Source: Pictodentalium vernedei
Taxonomy: Eukaryota > Mollusca > Scaphopoda > Dentaliida > Dentaliidae
DNA length: 64,000 nucleotides
NCBI GenBank assembly: GCA_031216915.1
Contig: CM062292.1
Span: 76,986,956-77,050,955 of the forward strand
Direction of reading: 5' to 3'
Part shown: one piece after another, positions 32,360 to 43,854 of the stretch
How positions within the stretch are numbered: the stretch's first letter is position 1
Layout of the letters: each line of letters opens with the position of its first letter
Position numbers and translations under genes: made by a program
The notes under the pieces: generated by a model
Told to the model about the DNA's origin: nothing
Seen by the model: the letters and a program-made list of their open reading frames with translations, nothing else
Databases searched by the model: none

Positions 32360-32608
32360 CAGTTAAAAGTAGAAGTCCTGTCATGAAATGCGCACAAATA
32401 GCGCACCGATCTGCGCGTTAATCTACACATTACGACCATAGTAAGCAAACACAGACATTGGCAGAAACATTGTCTGTGTTTGCTATGAGTAACCAGGAGA
32501 ACCTGACGTGCTTTGGATGCCATTTGATATGGCAAATGCGCGCAGTTCTAACGGGCAATTAAGCCTAGATAAGCACACAATTCGTGACAGGACTTCTAGT
32601 TTTAACTG
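32360..32608. mobile_element. MITE-D with deletion in the central palindrome
   Basis: CAGTTAAAAGTAGAAGTCC...GACTTCTAGTTTTAACTG. The left palindrome arm and centre are lost after 'catagtaag'; what remains is a smaller hairpin caaacacagac/gtctgtgtttg. Confidence 0.8.
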
Positions 32609-32723
32609 CACTGTGGAATCAAGACCTGAGCAAGAAGAAACCAACGAAAATAGCATCACAAATTCACTGCTTTTGATTTCTTTTCTGACAAAGAGAATTC
32701 CAGTGTTGTTATTGATTTAATTA

Positions 32724-33088
32724 TATATTTATTGGGAGTTCAAGATCACATACTTATGCATGATGGCTAATCGTGACTGTGATAGTTTTATGGGTGGAGA
32801 AAGCCGGAGTACCTGGAGAGAACCACCAAGCATCGATGAGCAACTGTCAGCTCCTCAACATTCTAACTCTGTTCAAGCTCCGCTAAAGAAGGGTTACATC
32901 GGTTGAAGACATGAGCACCATCGACGTGCAGTATGCCTTAGTACACGGCATCATCGTTACCTCATGTAGGCAACAAGGATAAAGTGCCTTGCCCATGGAC
33001 ACGATGCGGGTCATCCCGGACGGGGATCGACCTCGGGACCTCTAGCATAGAAGGCCAACAGTCTACAACTGAGCCACCGCGCCCCACC
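32724..33088 (-). mobile_element. SINE, second tRNA-like head, full length
   Basis: Tail, body and head 'gcgcggtggctcagttgtag' with a B-box-like 'gaggtcgatcccc'. Same head as 5773 and 22677. Confidence 0.85.
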
Positions 33089-33125
33089 ATTACATTTACC
33101 TTGAGCTATCCTAAAGTACATACTG

Positions 33126-33414
33126 CTCAATTTGCAAATTACGCAGGTGGATTCGGGCGATTCATTAGGTAAAGGGTTAATGTTGATACTTTCGACTAAT
33201 ATTGTTATTTTGAAAGCTATATTCAGGATATAAAATTAAAATTCTTTGTGCTTATCTTCTAAATTTTTGTCAGTTGGTCCAATGAGGGGTCAGAACTCAG
33301 TAGCTATGTTTCTGAGATAAAAAAAAAAAAAAAATTTAAAAATCAAAATTTTAATGGCGATGTTTGTGAATTGGTCTACCGGTTTTGACCATTACATTGG
33401 CTAAATAAAATGGT
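33126..33414. mobile_element. remnants of two piggyBac-like MITEs
   Basis: 33126-33177 is a type-1 right end (tttgcaaattacgcagg...ggtaaagggttaa). 33275-33414 is a type-2 right half (ccaatgaggggtcagaac, gtttctgagataaaaa, tggcgatgtttgtgaa). Confidence 0.55.
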
Positions 33415-33533
33415 TAAAACCAAACAACAGTTTCAGCTATTGGATCTCCAGGTTAACCCTCCGCACTCTGAGGTCAAAATACCAAAGTTTTCAGCAGTGA
33501 ATTTTTTTCACATTGGAACTGAGAATTTAAAAA

Positions 33534-33874
33534 GTCGCGACATCGACGCCGTAGCTGCGACAGGGGGGGGGGGGGGGGGGGGGGGAGGGGGGGGAGGGGG
33601 GGGGTGCAATCTCACAAAATTCTAAGTTCATCAAGGCCATAACTCCAAGAAAAATATTTGGAACAACACATGCACTGAACAGTGGCTAGACATCAATAAG
33701 ATACACTTACATGCCAAATATAAAGTCATTCCATCAAGTATTTCAAAAGTTATTGAGTTTTGAAACTCGTTGGTCACAGACAAACTCGGTCACAGACAGA
33801 CCGACCGACCGAACGACCGACCGACCGACAGACAGACCGACATTGCCACTTATAGAGCTGCTAGTCGCAGCTAA
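33534..33874 (+). mobile_element. short pearl/Helentron-like element
   Basis: Starts near 'gacatcgacgccgtagctgcgaca', then a G tract (33563-33604), one core unit, a (GACC)n microsatellite 33780-33841 and a 3' hairpin agctgc-tagtc-gcagct at 33856-33872. Confidence 0.6.
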
Positions 33875-34012
33875 AAATTATATAATTTGTTAAATTTTTC
33901 ATGCTGCATGGGCATATGGAGTCAATGATGAAATTTTTTAAATGCCACCAGAGTGCCAAGGGTTACCTCTGAGGTGAATATCTATGCCTTGCCTTTTTGT
34001 GTCTTGGGGGTA

Positions 34013-34449
34013 GAGTGGAACCCTGTTAATTGAATAGCCAGTTTGCCAATGAAAATTATTCAGTTAACAGGAGTATTCAAATAACAGGAATTTTGTCATT
34101 TTCCTGTATTGTAGAGATAAACTCAGCATTTAATCTATTGTATCTTGTTTGACAGAGCTCCTTGAGCTCTGTCAAACAAGATACAATAGATTAAATGCCT
34201 GTATTGGATGTACGAAGGCCAAATAGGTCTATAAACAAAGGAAAACTGGGGAGAGTCAGGGTAATTTCTCGACAGGTTAGAAAATTTTTTATTCAATTAA
34301 CAGGACTACAGGAGTTTACTCTATAACCTATATTCAAGAAACAGGTCAAATTTGTACTGGAGGTATGGTAAATTGTTTTGTATTGGGAAAGTTCATTCAA
34401 TTAACAGGGTTATTCAGTTAAAAGATATCCAATTAAGTGAACTCTACTG
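34013..34449. mobile_element. MITE-A, full
   Basis: GAGTGGAACCCTGTTAATTG...CAATTAAGTGAACTCTACTG with TA on both sides. Long, almost perfect core palindrome gtatcttgtttgacagagc and complement (34139-34196). Confidence 0.85.
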
Positions 34450-34873
34450 TATTATCGAAAAAAAAAAATTGTGAAGTTTGAAAATGTTTCATTCAATATC
34501 CTTTAGTTTTTTTGTGGGTGGTACAGTTCAAACATTTTTGTAGATTTTCTCACCATCTTACCATCAACTGATTCCTAGAGCAAACTGAAAGCAGATTATA
34601 TTAGTGAGGAGGAACAAGATATTTTTCAAGAAAAGCAGAAAAACTGATGTTTTTGAGAAATAGTTTGAAAAGACAAGTGTAAATTGTTTATGAAGTTAGT
34701 GTTAAAATTTAAGTAGAATTATCTCTAATGAGGTGATAGGTTACCAACTTGATAACATGAAACAGATGTGAAAAATAGCTACTGTGTAATTACTATCAAA
34801 GTTCTACTGATAAATCAATCTAGGTGAAAACTCCAATATAAGACAGCATGAAAAAATAGCACACAGCCCAATG
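34450..34873. other. no recognised feature
   Basis: AT-rich sequence with no repeat, exon or RNA gene that I can support. Confidence 0.4.
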
Positions 34874-34884
34874 CTCTCTTTCAA

Positions 34885-35253
34885 TTATTTATTTATTCAT
34901 TTATTTATTGCTGTTTAAGGTCACATATTTATGCACAATGGCTAATCATGACCACGACAGTTTTACGGGTGGAGGAAGCCGGTTAGTACCTGGAGAGAAC
35001 CACCGAGCAACGGCAAGCAACTGTCAACTCCCCAACATACTAACCCCACACAAGGAGGGTTAGCATTGGTTGAAGACAAGTGTACCATCGACGTGCAGTA
35101 TGCCTTAGTACACAATGCCACCGTGCCCCCACGCGGGCAATGGAGATGAAGTGTCTTGCCCAAGGACACAACGCGGTTGCCGCAGATGGGATTCGAACCA
35201 AGGACCTCTCGCCTTGCAGCCTGCACCTCTACCTACTGAGCAACCGCGCCCCC
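34885..35253 (-). mobile_element. SINE, tRNA head, exact target duplication
   Basis: ctctctttcaa flanks both sides (34874-34884, 35254-35264). Full tail, body and tRNA-type head. Confidence 0.9.
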
Positions 35254-35520
35254 CTCTCTTTCAAGCTCATTTCCAGTGAGCCAAACCTTCTTCTTCATTA
35301 ACACCCTCTTTACCACTTCCCTGAGCCCAGTGGGTGTCTAGAAATTCTTCTGCCCTCTTTGGGAAAGTGTCTGAGATCCATGCTTTCTTTTAAACAAAAG
35401 TCCTCACATTGCACAAAGTTAAAATTTGGGCACCCACAGGGAGCCCAAATATGAACCCAAAGACTTGATTTGAACAAACTTGAATCTGATTCTCGTAATG
35501 AGCTGTACATGTATACCAAA

Positions 35521-36063
35521 TAGGGCCGTCACAATTTTTTAATTTAGGAATCGATTAATCGTTGCAAATAATTGATAATAATCGATTAATCGTACCTATA
35601 TGTAGATGACCACCCCCTCCCTCTCTTTGAAGTTGTTACAAATGAAGTTTAAGTCAGTAGACCTACCTCAAGTAAACAACGAAGACGGTCCTCTTTTAGG
35701 TACATTAAAAGCTTTGATGTTCTGAACTTTTGAACTGTCAGTGTAATAATCAAGACCGGTTGTCATTTGCGAACTTCTCAAGTTCGCAACTGCCGACTGG
35801 TCTTAATTATTACACTGACGGTTCAAAAGTTCAGAACATCAAAGCTTTGAATGTACCTAAAAGTCAAATGCTTCTAACGGCTTCTTGAGGTTTAACGTCG
35901 ACATGCTTGACCTTTTATCTTTAGATACAACAATTCTTTCATAAATTTTTTTTTAATTATTAAACGTCTAAAATAGGGTAAAATAGACCGATTCTTCGGC
36001 GACGAAAAATACTAATCGATTTCGGCATGACCGATTGACAATCGATTAATCGTGACAGCACTA
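35521..36063. mobile_element. hAT-like element, exact 8-bp target duplication
   Basis: TAGGGCCGTCACAATTTTT...AATCGTGACAGCACTA with ataccaaa on both sides (35513-35520, 36064-36071). Subterminal 'aatcgattaatcg' repeats. Centre is a ~70-bp-arm imperfect palindrome (35699-35870). Confidence 0.85.
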
Positions 36064-36114
36064 ATACCAAACTATCAAAATGTTTTAACTGGTGGATCTG
36101 AAGATGGTTTTTAA

Positions 36115-37486
36115 CTGGTTGGATGCTAGAAGCCACGATCATGGCTCGACAGAAATCTGCTGGAAGCCACATTAGCGGCTTCACACTGTATGCATTAGCT
36201 TGATGCTTGCTTGGCAGTAGAAGAAAAAAAATTTATATCAAATTGTTTGGTTGCAATTTATTGGAGAGTGCCAATTGACATTCTTCAATAAATTGGAACA
36301 ACATAATTATTTCTTAACAAAATATTGTTAAGCTATGTGTACTCTTGCTGGTAGCATGGTATCTTTGAAAATGAAAGTGTCAGTGACACTGCAGCTTAAC
36401 TTGACTGTGTAGTGTAACTAGTGTCTGAGGAAAAGGATAATGTTCAATGTTTATGAAATGATTACAGAGTACAAGAATTGTGATAATTGAGAATATGTTA
36501 AGTTCTATACCCTACATGCTATGTTTTCAACAAGAATAATTTGAGGTGCAGACTGTACTCAAGAAATGAGACCTGGGTTGATGTGGCCCTCACAGTTAAT
36601 GTCTGTCAACCAAAGTTACAAAGTTATAGTAAAATCATTCCAAAATAAATAGGACATGTAAACCGCGCCAAAGGTATCTTAAGTAACATGCTTGTGCGAC
36701 CATCAAGGTTGACTGATCATGACTGAAATTTGATGTTCTCATCTAGACCTAACACCAAGTCATCCTATCAAGTTACAATGCAATCCCTTCATAAATATGA
36801 CTCGTAGACTTTGCTAAAGGAATCTAGGTCATGTGCCAGTCCGGCGGTCACAGTTGACCAATTGCAACAAAAATAGGACAGTCTCATCTGGATACCATAC
36901 CGAGTTATCCAACCAAGTTACAATGAATTCACTTCATAAATATGAACTGTAGGCTGTGCTAAACATATCTAGGTCACGTGTCCATGCAGCCATCATGGCT
37001 GAACGATCATGACCAAAATAGGACATTCTCATCTAGAAATGAAATCCCTTCATAAATGCAACCTGTAGACTGTGTTAAAGGAATCTAGGTAACATGAGCA
37101 GCCACAATGGTTGACCGAACCCGACCAAAATAGGACATTCTCACAGATTCTCATCTGGACATTATACAGCGTAATACTACTAAGTTACAATGAAATCCCT
37201 TCACAAATATGACCTGTAGACTGTGCTAAAGGTTTTTACAGTTGACTGATCATGACCAAAATGGGACGTTCTCATTTAGACATAATCTCAAACCTGCACA
37301 TGAAATGTAGTTATGATCGGACAAGGACCACAGGGTGTAGCCTGGCTAAAGAAAATGTGAACAGACTCACAGAGTCACACACTTCAACAAGCATGATGGC
37401 AATAGCTTATCTTGACTTTGTCAAGTTAAGCTAAAAAATACACGTTTCAAATCATCCTTTGGAAAATAATTTTAGCACTCAACCAG
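36115..37486. mobile_element. MITE-E enlarged by a nested pearl-type element
   Basis: TTAA then CTGGTTGGATGCTAGAAGCC at the left; TTTAGCACTCAACCAG then TTTAA at the right. The left arm keeps an imperfect 'ggagagtgccaattgacattcttc' core before the insertion at 36368. Confidence 0.65.
36368..37432 (+). mobile_element. pearl/Helentron-like element nested in MITE-E
   Basis: Starts 'atgaaagtgtcagtgacactgcagctta' (inner palindrome agtgtcagtgacact), holds ~4 core units around 'gctaaaggaatctagg' (36812, 36956, 37073, 37216) and ends in a 3' hairpin tagcttatcttgac-ttt-gtcaagttaagcta (37402-37432). Confidence 0.65.
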
Positions 37487-37856
37487 TTTAAGAATTTTCA
37501 TCATACTGCACCAAATTAAAGTTCAGGCTCTCACAGGGAACCAAAATATGAACCCAGGGACTTGATTCGAACAAACTTGAATCTGATTCCCATAAGGAAG
37601 CTGTATACTAAAAATATCAAAAGATTCTGATTGGTGGATCTCAAAAAAGTTTTTAAAGCATTTTCCTCATATTGCACAAAGTTAAAATTCGAGAACACAT
37701 GGTAGAGTTCTAGCCACAGTACAGGTGCATCCAGCACTGTCATTTCCGACAATCATGTTGGTCAAGAACTGCCCTTTTAACAACCATAAAATCTCCCAAA
37801 TGCCATTTAATGCACATTTAGCATCAGAAAGGAGACCATAGGCCTGCTATAAAATA

Positions 37857-38286
37857 CAGTAGAATCCTCTTAATTGAATATCCATTTTGTCAGTGAAAAT
37901 TATTCAATTAACAGGAGTATACAATTAACAGGGATTTGGTAAGTTTCCTGTGTTCTGGAGGTAAACTGAGCATTTATTCTATTATATCTTGTTTGACAGA
38001 TCTAATAGAGCTCTGTCAAACATGATATAATAGAATAAATGTCTGTACTGGATGTAGTGAGGCCAAAGAGGTTGATAAATAAGGGGAATTTGGTGCCTGT
38101 CACAGTAATTTTTTGAACATATTACAAAAATTTATATACAATTAACAGGAGTTTACTCTACAACCCATATGCAATTAACAGATCAAATTTGTACTGAAGG
38201 TATGGTAAATGGTTTTGCATTTGAAAATTATATTCAATTAACAGGGATAAACAATTAAGAGATATCCAATTAAGTGAGCTCCATTG
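37857..38286. mobile_element. MITE-A, full
   Basis: TA + CAGTAGAATCCTCTTAATTG...CCAATTAAGTGAGCTCCATTG + TA. Core tgtttgacagatcta/tagagctctgtcaaaca has a small mismatch. Confidence 0.85.
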
Positions 38287-38292
38287 TAAAAT

Positions 38293-39128
38293 GATAACAA
38301 TCATCATCAGCAAAACTTCAATTTATGAAGCACTGGGTTGTACCCAGGTTGTACCCGGTGCTTCATTAATTAAATTTTTGATGATTATTCCTATCATTTG
38401 TGTTTGAAATCTAATATTAATGTTAGGGGTTCAACGATTGCATTGAGTTTTCAAAGCATCACAGTTCATTCCTGCCGACTGAATTCATGATTCCATCTGA
38501 ATGATTCGATGCATCATTTGCAGTCCTACTCATGTATTAATATTGAATACCATAACTAAAAGATTTTTAGATAGGTCTGAAAAAGTAATGGAACGTCTCC
38601 TCTTAAATGCCTTGGAATTTCGAACTCTGTGAAGAGCCTGGTAAATATTATGTAAACTCTCTCTCTCTGTCTCTTTCCGTCTATCTGTCTGTATGTCACT
38701 CAGCCTGGCTGTCCCTTTCTGTCTTGCTCTCTCTCTCTCTACTTTTTCCTCTCTCTTGAGAGAGAGAGAGGAGAGAGTAGAGAGAGAGGGGGCTAGAGAG
38801 AGAGAGTAATGTTCATGTTGCAATACCCTGGACATCCTGGATTCTCCTCACTCAAAATCTTCTTGCTCTCTCTCTCTACTTTCTCCTCTCTCTTGAAAGA
38901 GAGAGAGGAGAGAGAGAGAGGGCTAGAGAGAGAGAGAGTAATGTTCATGTTGCAATACCCTGGACATCCTGGATTCTCCTCACTCAAAATATTCTGTGAT
39001 TTTACTTGCATTGCGATGTGCATCGCACCACGAGGAAAGTCATGATTGCATCGCATCACTGCAGCCCTAATTAATGTGTCAGCGGAAATATTGCCCACCC
39101 GTGGAAAGTGCCCAGTCCATGGCGGTCA
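38293..39128. mobile_element. MITE-B (left end lost) split by a hAT-like element
   Basis: 'atcatcagcaaaacttcaatttatgaagc' with a duplicated ggttgtaccc in the core, then 'tctaatattaatgt' is cut at 38424 and resumes at 39070 to 'ccatggcggtcatactg'. Confidence 0.7.
38424..39069. mobile_element. hAT-like element with exact 8-bp duplication and AG-rich palindromes
   Basis: TAGGGGTTCAACGATTGCAT...GCATCACTGCAGCCCTA flanked by attaatgt (38416-38423, 39070-39077). Inside are ctctctct/agagagag foldbacks and a 52-bp direct repeat (38812-38863 and 38942-38993, 'gttcatgttgcaataccc'). Confidence 0.85.
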
Positions 39129-39174
39129 TACTGTATATGTTTTAGGGGCTAAAAATCAAATTCTTATCTCTTTT

Positions 39175-39388
39175 ACTTAACAAATTGTCCACATCAACAC
39201 AGATAATTTACAAATTCAGCAGGTGAAAACAATATTTATTTTTCAAAAATTTCAACAAAACATTATCACGTGACCCCTCACTGAGCTCGATCTAATGAGG
39301 TGTAACATATGTTTGTTTAATAATTTTTTAAAATTTGAGAAACAAAATAATTAAAATAATAAATCTGATGTACATTTGGTAAAGGGTT
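39175..39388. mobile_element. piggyBac-like MITE type 1, degenerate
   Basis: Recognisable arms (attttacaaattcagcagg, aatttggtaaagggttaa) but a collapsed core 'gtgacccctcactgagctcg'. Confidence 0.55.
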
Positions 39389-40262
39389 AACTTATTCAAT
39401 GAATATTTTTGCAAGTGCAAGTCATCACAGGCAAGAGTTAAAAATTGTGTTCCTTGTATTTACACAACATGGTCTGATGTACTGACTCAAGTTCACTTGA
39501 ACCATGAAGACAACTCTCTCAATCATGTCCTATTTTAACCTTTATGTGACAAAACACCAAGATGTACCTTAATTATGTGTAAATATGCAACCGAATTCAT
39601 GCCACGGCAAAAATTTAATTCCAACAGGGTTTACCAGTTATCTGTTACTGGGTGAGAGCTCAAGGATATCAATTTTCCAACCACATGTACATTTACCCAG
39701 GGCATGTAAATCTGAATTTTGAGCAAACAGTTTCCCTCAGCAAGCTTCCAATGTTGGCAAGTAAAATACCAGCTGAACAATTTTTTTGTTGCGATTGTTT
39801 GCCTTTTCACTCAAGAAGATTTCTTACCTGTACTGCACTGTAAGGATTGATAAAAGTAATTGAGCTTGATTAGTTCCTGTTGCAGTCCTGTTATTTATGG
39901 CTCGACATCTATAAATACATGCACAGATACATGTCTTTTCAAGCTATAAATGACCGACAAAGGCAACAATGGAAAAACAATAAAAATAAGACCATGGTCA
40001 ATTAATTTTCAGTTTAACATTATTATTGCTTATCAGAACAAAATGCAGAATGAGGTTATTATTAATTATATCCTCTTGGGGATATGGCATAATATATCCC
40101 TTCAAACAAGCAATTTTATCATTTTGCACTTACACACTGCTTTCCTGCATGTGCAGGTTATCTCAGATACATGTAATAGAACTTTCAATGGCCTGGATTA
40201 TAATTAAACAGAACAGCCTATAACAAAATGTAACATTAGTCAAAATTTTACCCTTAATAACA
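39389..40262. other. no recognised feature
   Basis: About 870 bases of apparently unique sequence. Short open frames occur (plus 39652-39843, 39950-40207), but none has supporting splice or sequence character. Confidence 0.35.
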
Positions 40263-40329
40263 CCAGACTATTGCCTCATTATTGCCAGATTGCTATAGCA
40301 ATCTGGCAAAAATGAAGCAATAATCTGGC
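40263..40329. repeat. near-perfect palindrome
   Basis: ccagactattgc...ttgccagattgct-atagcaatctggcaa...gcaataatctgg, arms ~32 bp centred on 'tata'. Confidence 0.75.
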
Positions 40330-40786
40330 ATTTCAGTGGATGAGGAAGAAACATCAAATGGTATATTCTACTGGCCTTATGAAGGAGGTGACCCTTTTGC
40401 AAAGCCAATAATAAAGAAACTGCGTTATTATTTTGGGCAAAAAACAAAATGAGGCGAATAACTCTCAACTCAAAATTAATTAATCATGGCCTAAATCAAG
40501 CCACAGACATAAAAAGTCAGATGTAAAGAAGTCAAGTCCAATTTCAGCGCAGTTTTTTATTTCTCCATTCAGCACAAACATGCCTTGACAAACCATTTTA
40601 TTTGGGCATACAAAAATGCATGCATAAGTAGGGTTTGTTCACTTGAATGAGAAATCATTTCAAGAAGTTTCTTGGATCTTTGTAATAAACATTTTCAAGT
40701 AGCAACAGATAAGAAATTCAAAGACTTTCACGGATGTTCGGGAACAAAAACGAGCAGACTCTCCTCTAAGAGCTTTTTTTCTTCTT
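40330..40786. other. no recognised feature
   Basis: Unique-looking AT-rich sequence. Nothing supported. Confidence 0.35.
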
Positions 40787-40940
40787 CTTTATTGGGGTTT
40801 AATGGCACTTTCAATAGCCTGGGTCAAGTCATGTGGACAGTATTATGGGTGGAGGAAGCCAGAGTAACCAGAGTGTGTCACAAAGCAGGGGCGAGCAACG
40901 TCCGACTTCCCAAAATACGAACTCTGCACAAGCATGGTTG
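40787..40940 (-). mobile_element. degenerate SINE 3' part
   Basis: 'tattggggtttaatggcacttt', 'gggtggaggaagccagagtaacc' and 'gcaggggcgagcaac' follow the SINE body with many changes, then break. Confidence 0.55.
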
Positions 40941-40965
40941 GTACATGTAGCATATGAAGATATGT

Positions 40966-41076
40966 GTAACCTATGTTTTTGAGACAAAAAATGAAAAAAA
41001 AAAAAAAGAAAATTATCAATTGGCGATTTTTGTAAATAGCGCTGGCCGGTTTTGACCGTTACACTGGGTAAAGGGT
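40966..41076. mobile_element. piggyBac-like MITE type 2, right half only
   Basis: 'gtaacctatgtttttgagac...ttggcgatttttg...gctggccggttttgacc...ctgggtaaagggttaa'. The left half ends at the palindrome centre. Confidence 0.65.
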
Positions 41077-41180
41077 TAATTATTGAAATCCCAATGCTGG
41101 CGTGTTCACCACGGTTGGTGTGTAAAGCTAAAATTTATGTCATAGGCTTTTTATATATAGTAAAATATGTAATCATGGTA

Positions 41181-41493
41181 CAGTTAAAACTAGAAGTCCT
41201 GTCATGAAATGCGCGCAAATAGCACGTCGATCTGCGCGTTAATCTACGCGTTAGGACCATGGTAAGGCTATCAAATTATGTGCATATGGCCTGTGCACAA
41301 GCAATGTTTCAGCCAATGGACCTCCGGGGAACCCGGAGGTCCATTGGCAGAAACATTGCATGTGTTTGCTATGAGTAATCAGAAGAACTGCCTTGCTTTG
41401 GATGCCATTCGATGTGGCAATTGTGCGCAATTCCTACGCGCAATTAAGCCTAGATAAGCGCACATTACATGACAGGACTTCTAGTTTTAACTG
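41181..41493. mobile_element. MITE-D, full, TA-flanked
   Basis: TA + CAGTTAAAACTAGAAGTCC...GACTTCTAGTTTTAACTG + TA with an intact central palindrome. Confidence 0.9.
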
Positions 41494-41514
41494 TATAAAA
41501 CACAATTTCTGCTG

Positions 41515-41577
41515 GTCAGGATTGAACAGTTGAGCTTTTGGTTTGAAGTTCAATGCTCTAACTACTGAGCTACCATG
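41515..41577 (-). mobile_element. tRNA-like SINE head scrap
   Basis: The complement reads 'ggtagctcagtagttagagc' with a B-box-like 'gttcaatcctgacc', a tRNA-related head without a SINE body beside it. Confidence 0.4.
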
Positions 41578-41793
41578 TTTCTACCTCTAAGAGCCACAAA
41601 TAATTACAAGAATATGAAAGCTGAGGGAATTAGTACTCAATGTTCCAATAAGACTAAAATCTTCGCCCTCTAGTTGACGGGAGCTCACAAAGTTTTTTCT
41701 ATGTTTATGGCTCAAGTAACATGTTAGCAGAATTTTGTTGAAATAAAACCTCCACCGAAAAACCACTTACCATTCCTTCAGTATGGTGCTTAA

Positions 41794-42030
41794 TCCTTTA
41801 CCCAACGCAGACGATACCAAAATTTATTATTTTAAATATCATTTTTTCAAATTTTTCAAAAAATTTCGACAAAACCATATCATGTGACCCCTCGTTGGAG
41901 CGAGCTCAACGAGCTCGTTCCAACGAGGGGTCACATGATATGGTTTTGTTGAAATTTTTTGAAAATATTTTTTCAACTGCTGAATTTGCATATTACGCGG
42001 GCGGATGAGGATGATTCGTTAGGTAAAGGG
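41794..42030. mobile_element. piggyBac-like MITE type 1
   Basis: TTAA (41790-41793) and TTAG (42031-42034) flank TCCTTTACCCAACG...CGTTAGGTAAAGGG. Core ggagcgagctcaacgagctcgttcc. Confidence 0.8.
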
Positions 42031-42049
42031 TTAGTAAATTGATCATTTT

Positions 42050-42157
42050 AAAATACAATACAGGAAAATGACCATATTCCTGTTGATTTGAATATTTTTG
42101 TTAAACTGAATATTTTTTCACAGGCAAATTGTCTATTCAATCAATAGGTTCCACTGT
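42050..42157 (-). mobile_element. MITE-A left-end fragment
   Basis: 'acaggaaaatgaccatattcctgtt...ctattcaatcaataggttccactg' is one MITE-A terminus in minus orientation. Confidence 0.55.
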
Positions 42158-42503
42158 ACACGTATCTCATTTTTTGAGGGTTTTCAAGGAAGGTTCAATA
42201 CTCAAGGCCATTCCAGGTCCTTGGCAAGGGATTTTGAAATTCAAGAACTTTCAAGGAGCCATAGGAACCCTGATTAGCATGATGAAGAAACTTGAAAATG
42301 AAGTCAATGTCAAGTCCTGCTCTGGACCCAAGCTCTCAGGCCACCAGAATAATTCAGCAGGGAATCTGATGCTGTTATGGGCTCTTTCTTTTCTTTGTTA
42401 TTTAATGTCACATGCCTTTATCCACAAGATATTCTTTTATGCTGCAGTTATTGATATTCCAATCAATGAACACTTATTTTGCCTAGAACAGATCAAGAAA
42501 CAG
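42158..42503. other. unassigned; part of a 147-codon open frame
   Basis: The open frame 42129-42572 runs through MITE fragments at both ends, so its length is not evidence of a gene. The middle contains 'ttcaaggaaggttcaatactcaagg' repeats typical of a degraded DNA element. Confidence 0.3.
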
Positions 42504-42620
42504 AACAGTTGCCGTCAACTGGTCGTTATCCATGCGTGGCCAGTTATGTCCAAGTATGTGTTTACCAGGTAATGAAAAATCAGCAGCAGCAAAATTTTAA
42601 TTAATGAAGCACCGTGTTGT
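42504..42620. mobile_element. MITE-B left half
   Basis: 'agttgccgtcaactggtcgttatcc...taattaatgaagcaccg' stops at the palindrome centre. Confidence 0.6.
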
Positions 42621-42641
42621 TGCACTGATGAACAGATTTAT

Positions 42642-42875
42642 TTAACCCTCAACATTACAAGACTACTGGAGGACACTTGGAAAACATTTTTTTTTAATAA
42701 ACAATAAATCTTCCATTTTTTTGCCTCTTAAACATTGCTTATGACCTCTCATTGGAACGGGCTCAATAAGCCTGTTCCAATGAGGGATTATAAACTATGT
42801 TTTGGAAGTAAGAAAAAATTTCCAAAAAATGAATAGCAATTTTTACGAAAAGTGCTGGTATATGGCTGTTAGGTT
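42642..42875. mobile_element. piggyBac-like MITE type 2, degenerate
   Basis: TTTAACCCTC start, 'cattgcttatgacctctcattgg', core gaacgggctcaataagcctgttcc, 'agcaatttttacgaaaagtgctgg'. Confidence 0.6.
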
Positions 42876-43217
42876 GCAAACAAAAAAATTTATTGATAAA
42901 TACAGAGCACAAGAAACTTCTAAATTTGAAAGGAAAATTTTCTCACAAAAGCAGAAAATATCCCAATTTAATTACCAAATTTCACACTGTATTGCATGCA
43001 TGTATACTGAAAGAAAAAATTATGTAATAAAACAGCTAAAGGTCTCTAACACTAGACAATATATAACCTTGTGGAGTAATACCTTATGCAACAGTCAGTC
43101 AGCTTCAACAAAACTGAGCCATTTTGCCCCCCAGCAAGAGTGAATGACCAATGGAGGAATTCAGGTACATGTATGATTAAATTTACTGAAATTGAATGAA
43201 CAAAAAAATAGAAATAC

Positions 43218-43300
43218 CTTCTAGTTCCATTTTCTGAAACAACTTTTAAAATTGAAAGTGCATGATCAAAATATTCGTCATGATATCCAGAATGTGCCAT
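43218..43300 (-). CDS. candidate exon, unrecognised product
   Basis: From ATG at 43300 the minus strand reads MAHSGYHDEYFDHALSILK... to NGTR and a donor-like AG|GTATTT at 43217. The frame is also open upstream to a TGA near 43358, with no acceptor AG in between, so if real this is a first exon or part of a longer frame running to 43052. It has a helical, protein-like residue mix. No family is recognised. Confidence 0.25.
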
Positions 43301-43850
43301 ATGTGAATTATGTAATAAGAAACAAGAACATATTAATTTAGGATCCAGTGAATTTCAACAATCTCTATATGTTAGGCAAGCTCTATTACATCTAAACTGA
43401 CCAGTTAAAAATAGAATTTGACCCTGACTGGATTTAAATTGAAGGCAATGAACTTTTGGTCATTACATGAGTGACCAATGGCTATGGGATAACAGTGATG
43501 ATCTTGTTACATTATGCCCACTCTAGTGTGAAATATTTGAAAATCTCACAACTGATATTTTGATACATGTAAATCAAAAAGTTATTGGCACAAACAATTT
43601 CAATGAATGATTGAATTTTTTTTTTAAATGAAAGTTTGCAAAACTTAAAAATAAAATAATCTAAAATGAACTTCACTTTCTTAGGAATCTTAATATGTAA
43701 GAATTTCAACCAATTAACTTTTTGAACAGTTCAACAAGATGGTATTGGATTTCTTTTCACATCTGGGCAAGCTGATAATTTATGTGAAAATGATAGAAGG
43801 AAAACTCATTATACAATCAACCTGACCAGGAATTACACCAGTTGTGTCTG
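43301..43850. other. no recognised feature
   Basis: About 550 bases of AT-rich unique-looking sequence without supported genes or repeats. Confidence 0.35.
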
Positions 43851-43854
43851 TTAA

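Larger units (their letters stand above)
35305..37690 (+). repeat. core-repeat units of the 50.6-52.0 kb family, split by two insertions
   Basis: Fragments at 35305-35520, 36064-36110 and 37487-37690 rejoin into the unit seen at 50.9-52.0 kb ('gtataccaaa|tat..aaaat', 'tggtggatctgaagatgg', 'ttaaagttcaggctc'). A hAT element and MITE-E occupy the breaks. Confidence 0.7.

Noticed and set aside
42129-42572. 147-codon plus-strand open frame
   Set aside because: Both ends are MITE fragments (MITE-A end at 42157, MITE-B start at 42504), so the frame is a chance fusion.
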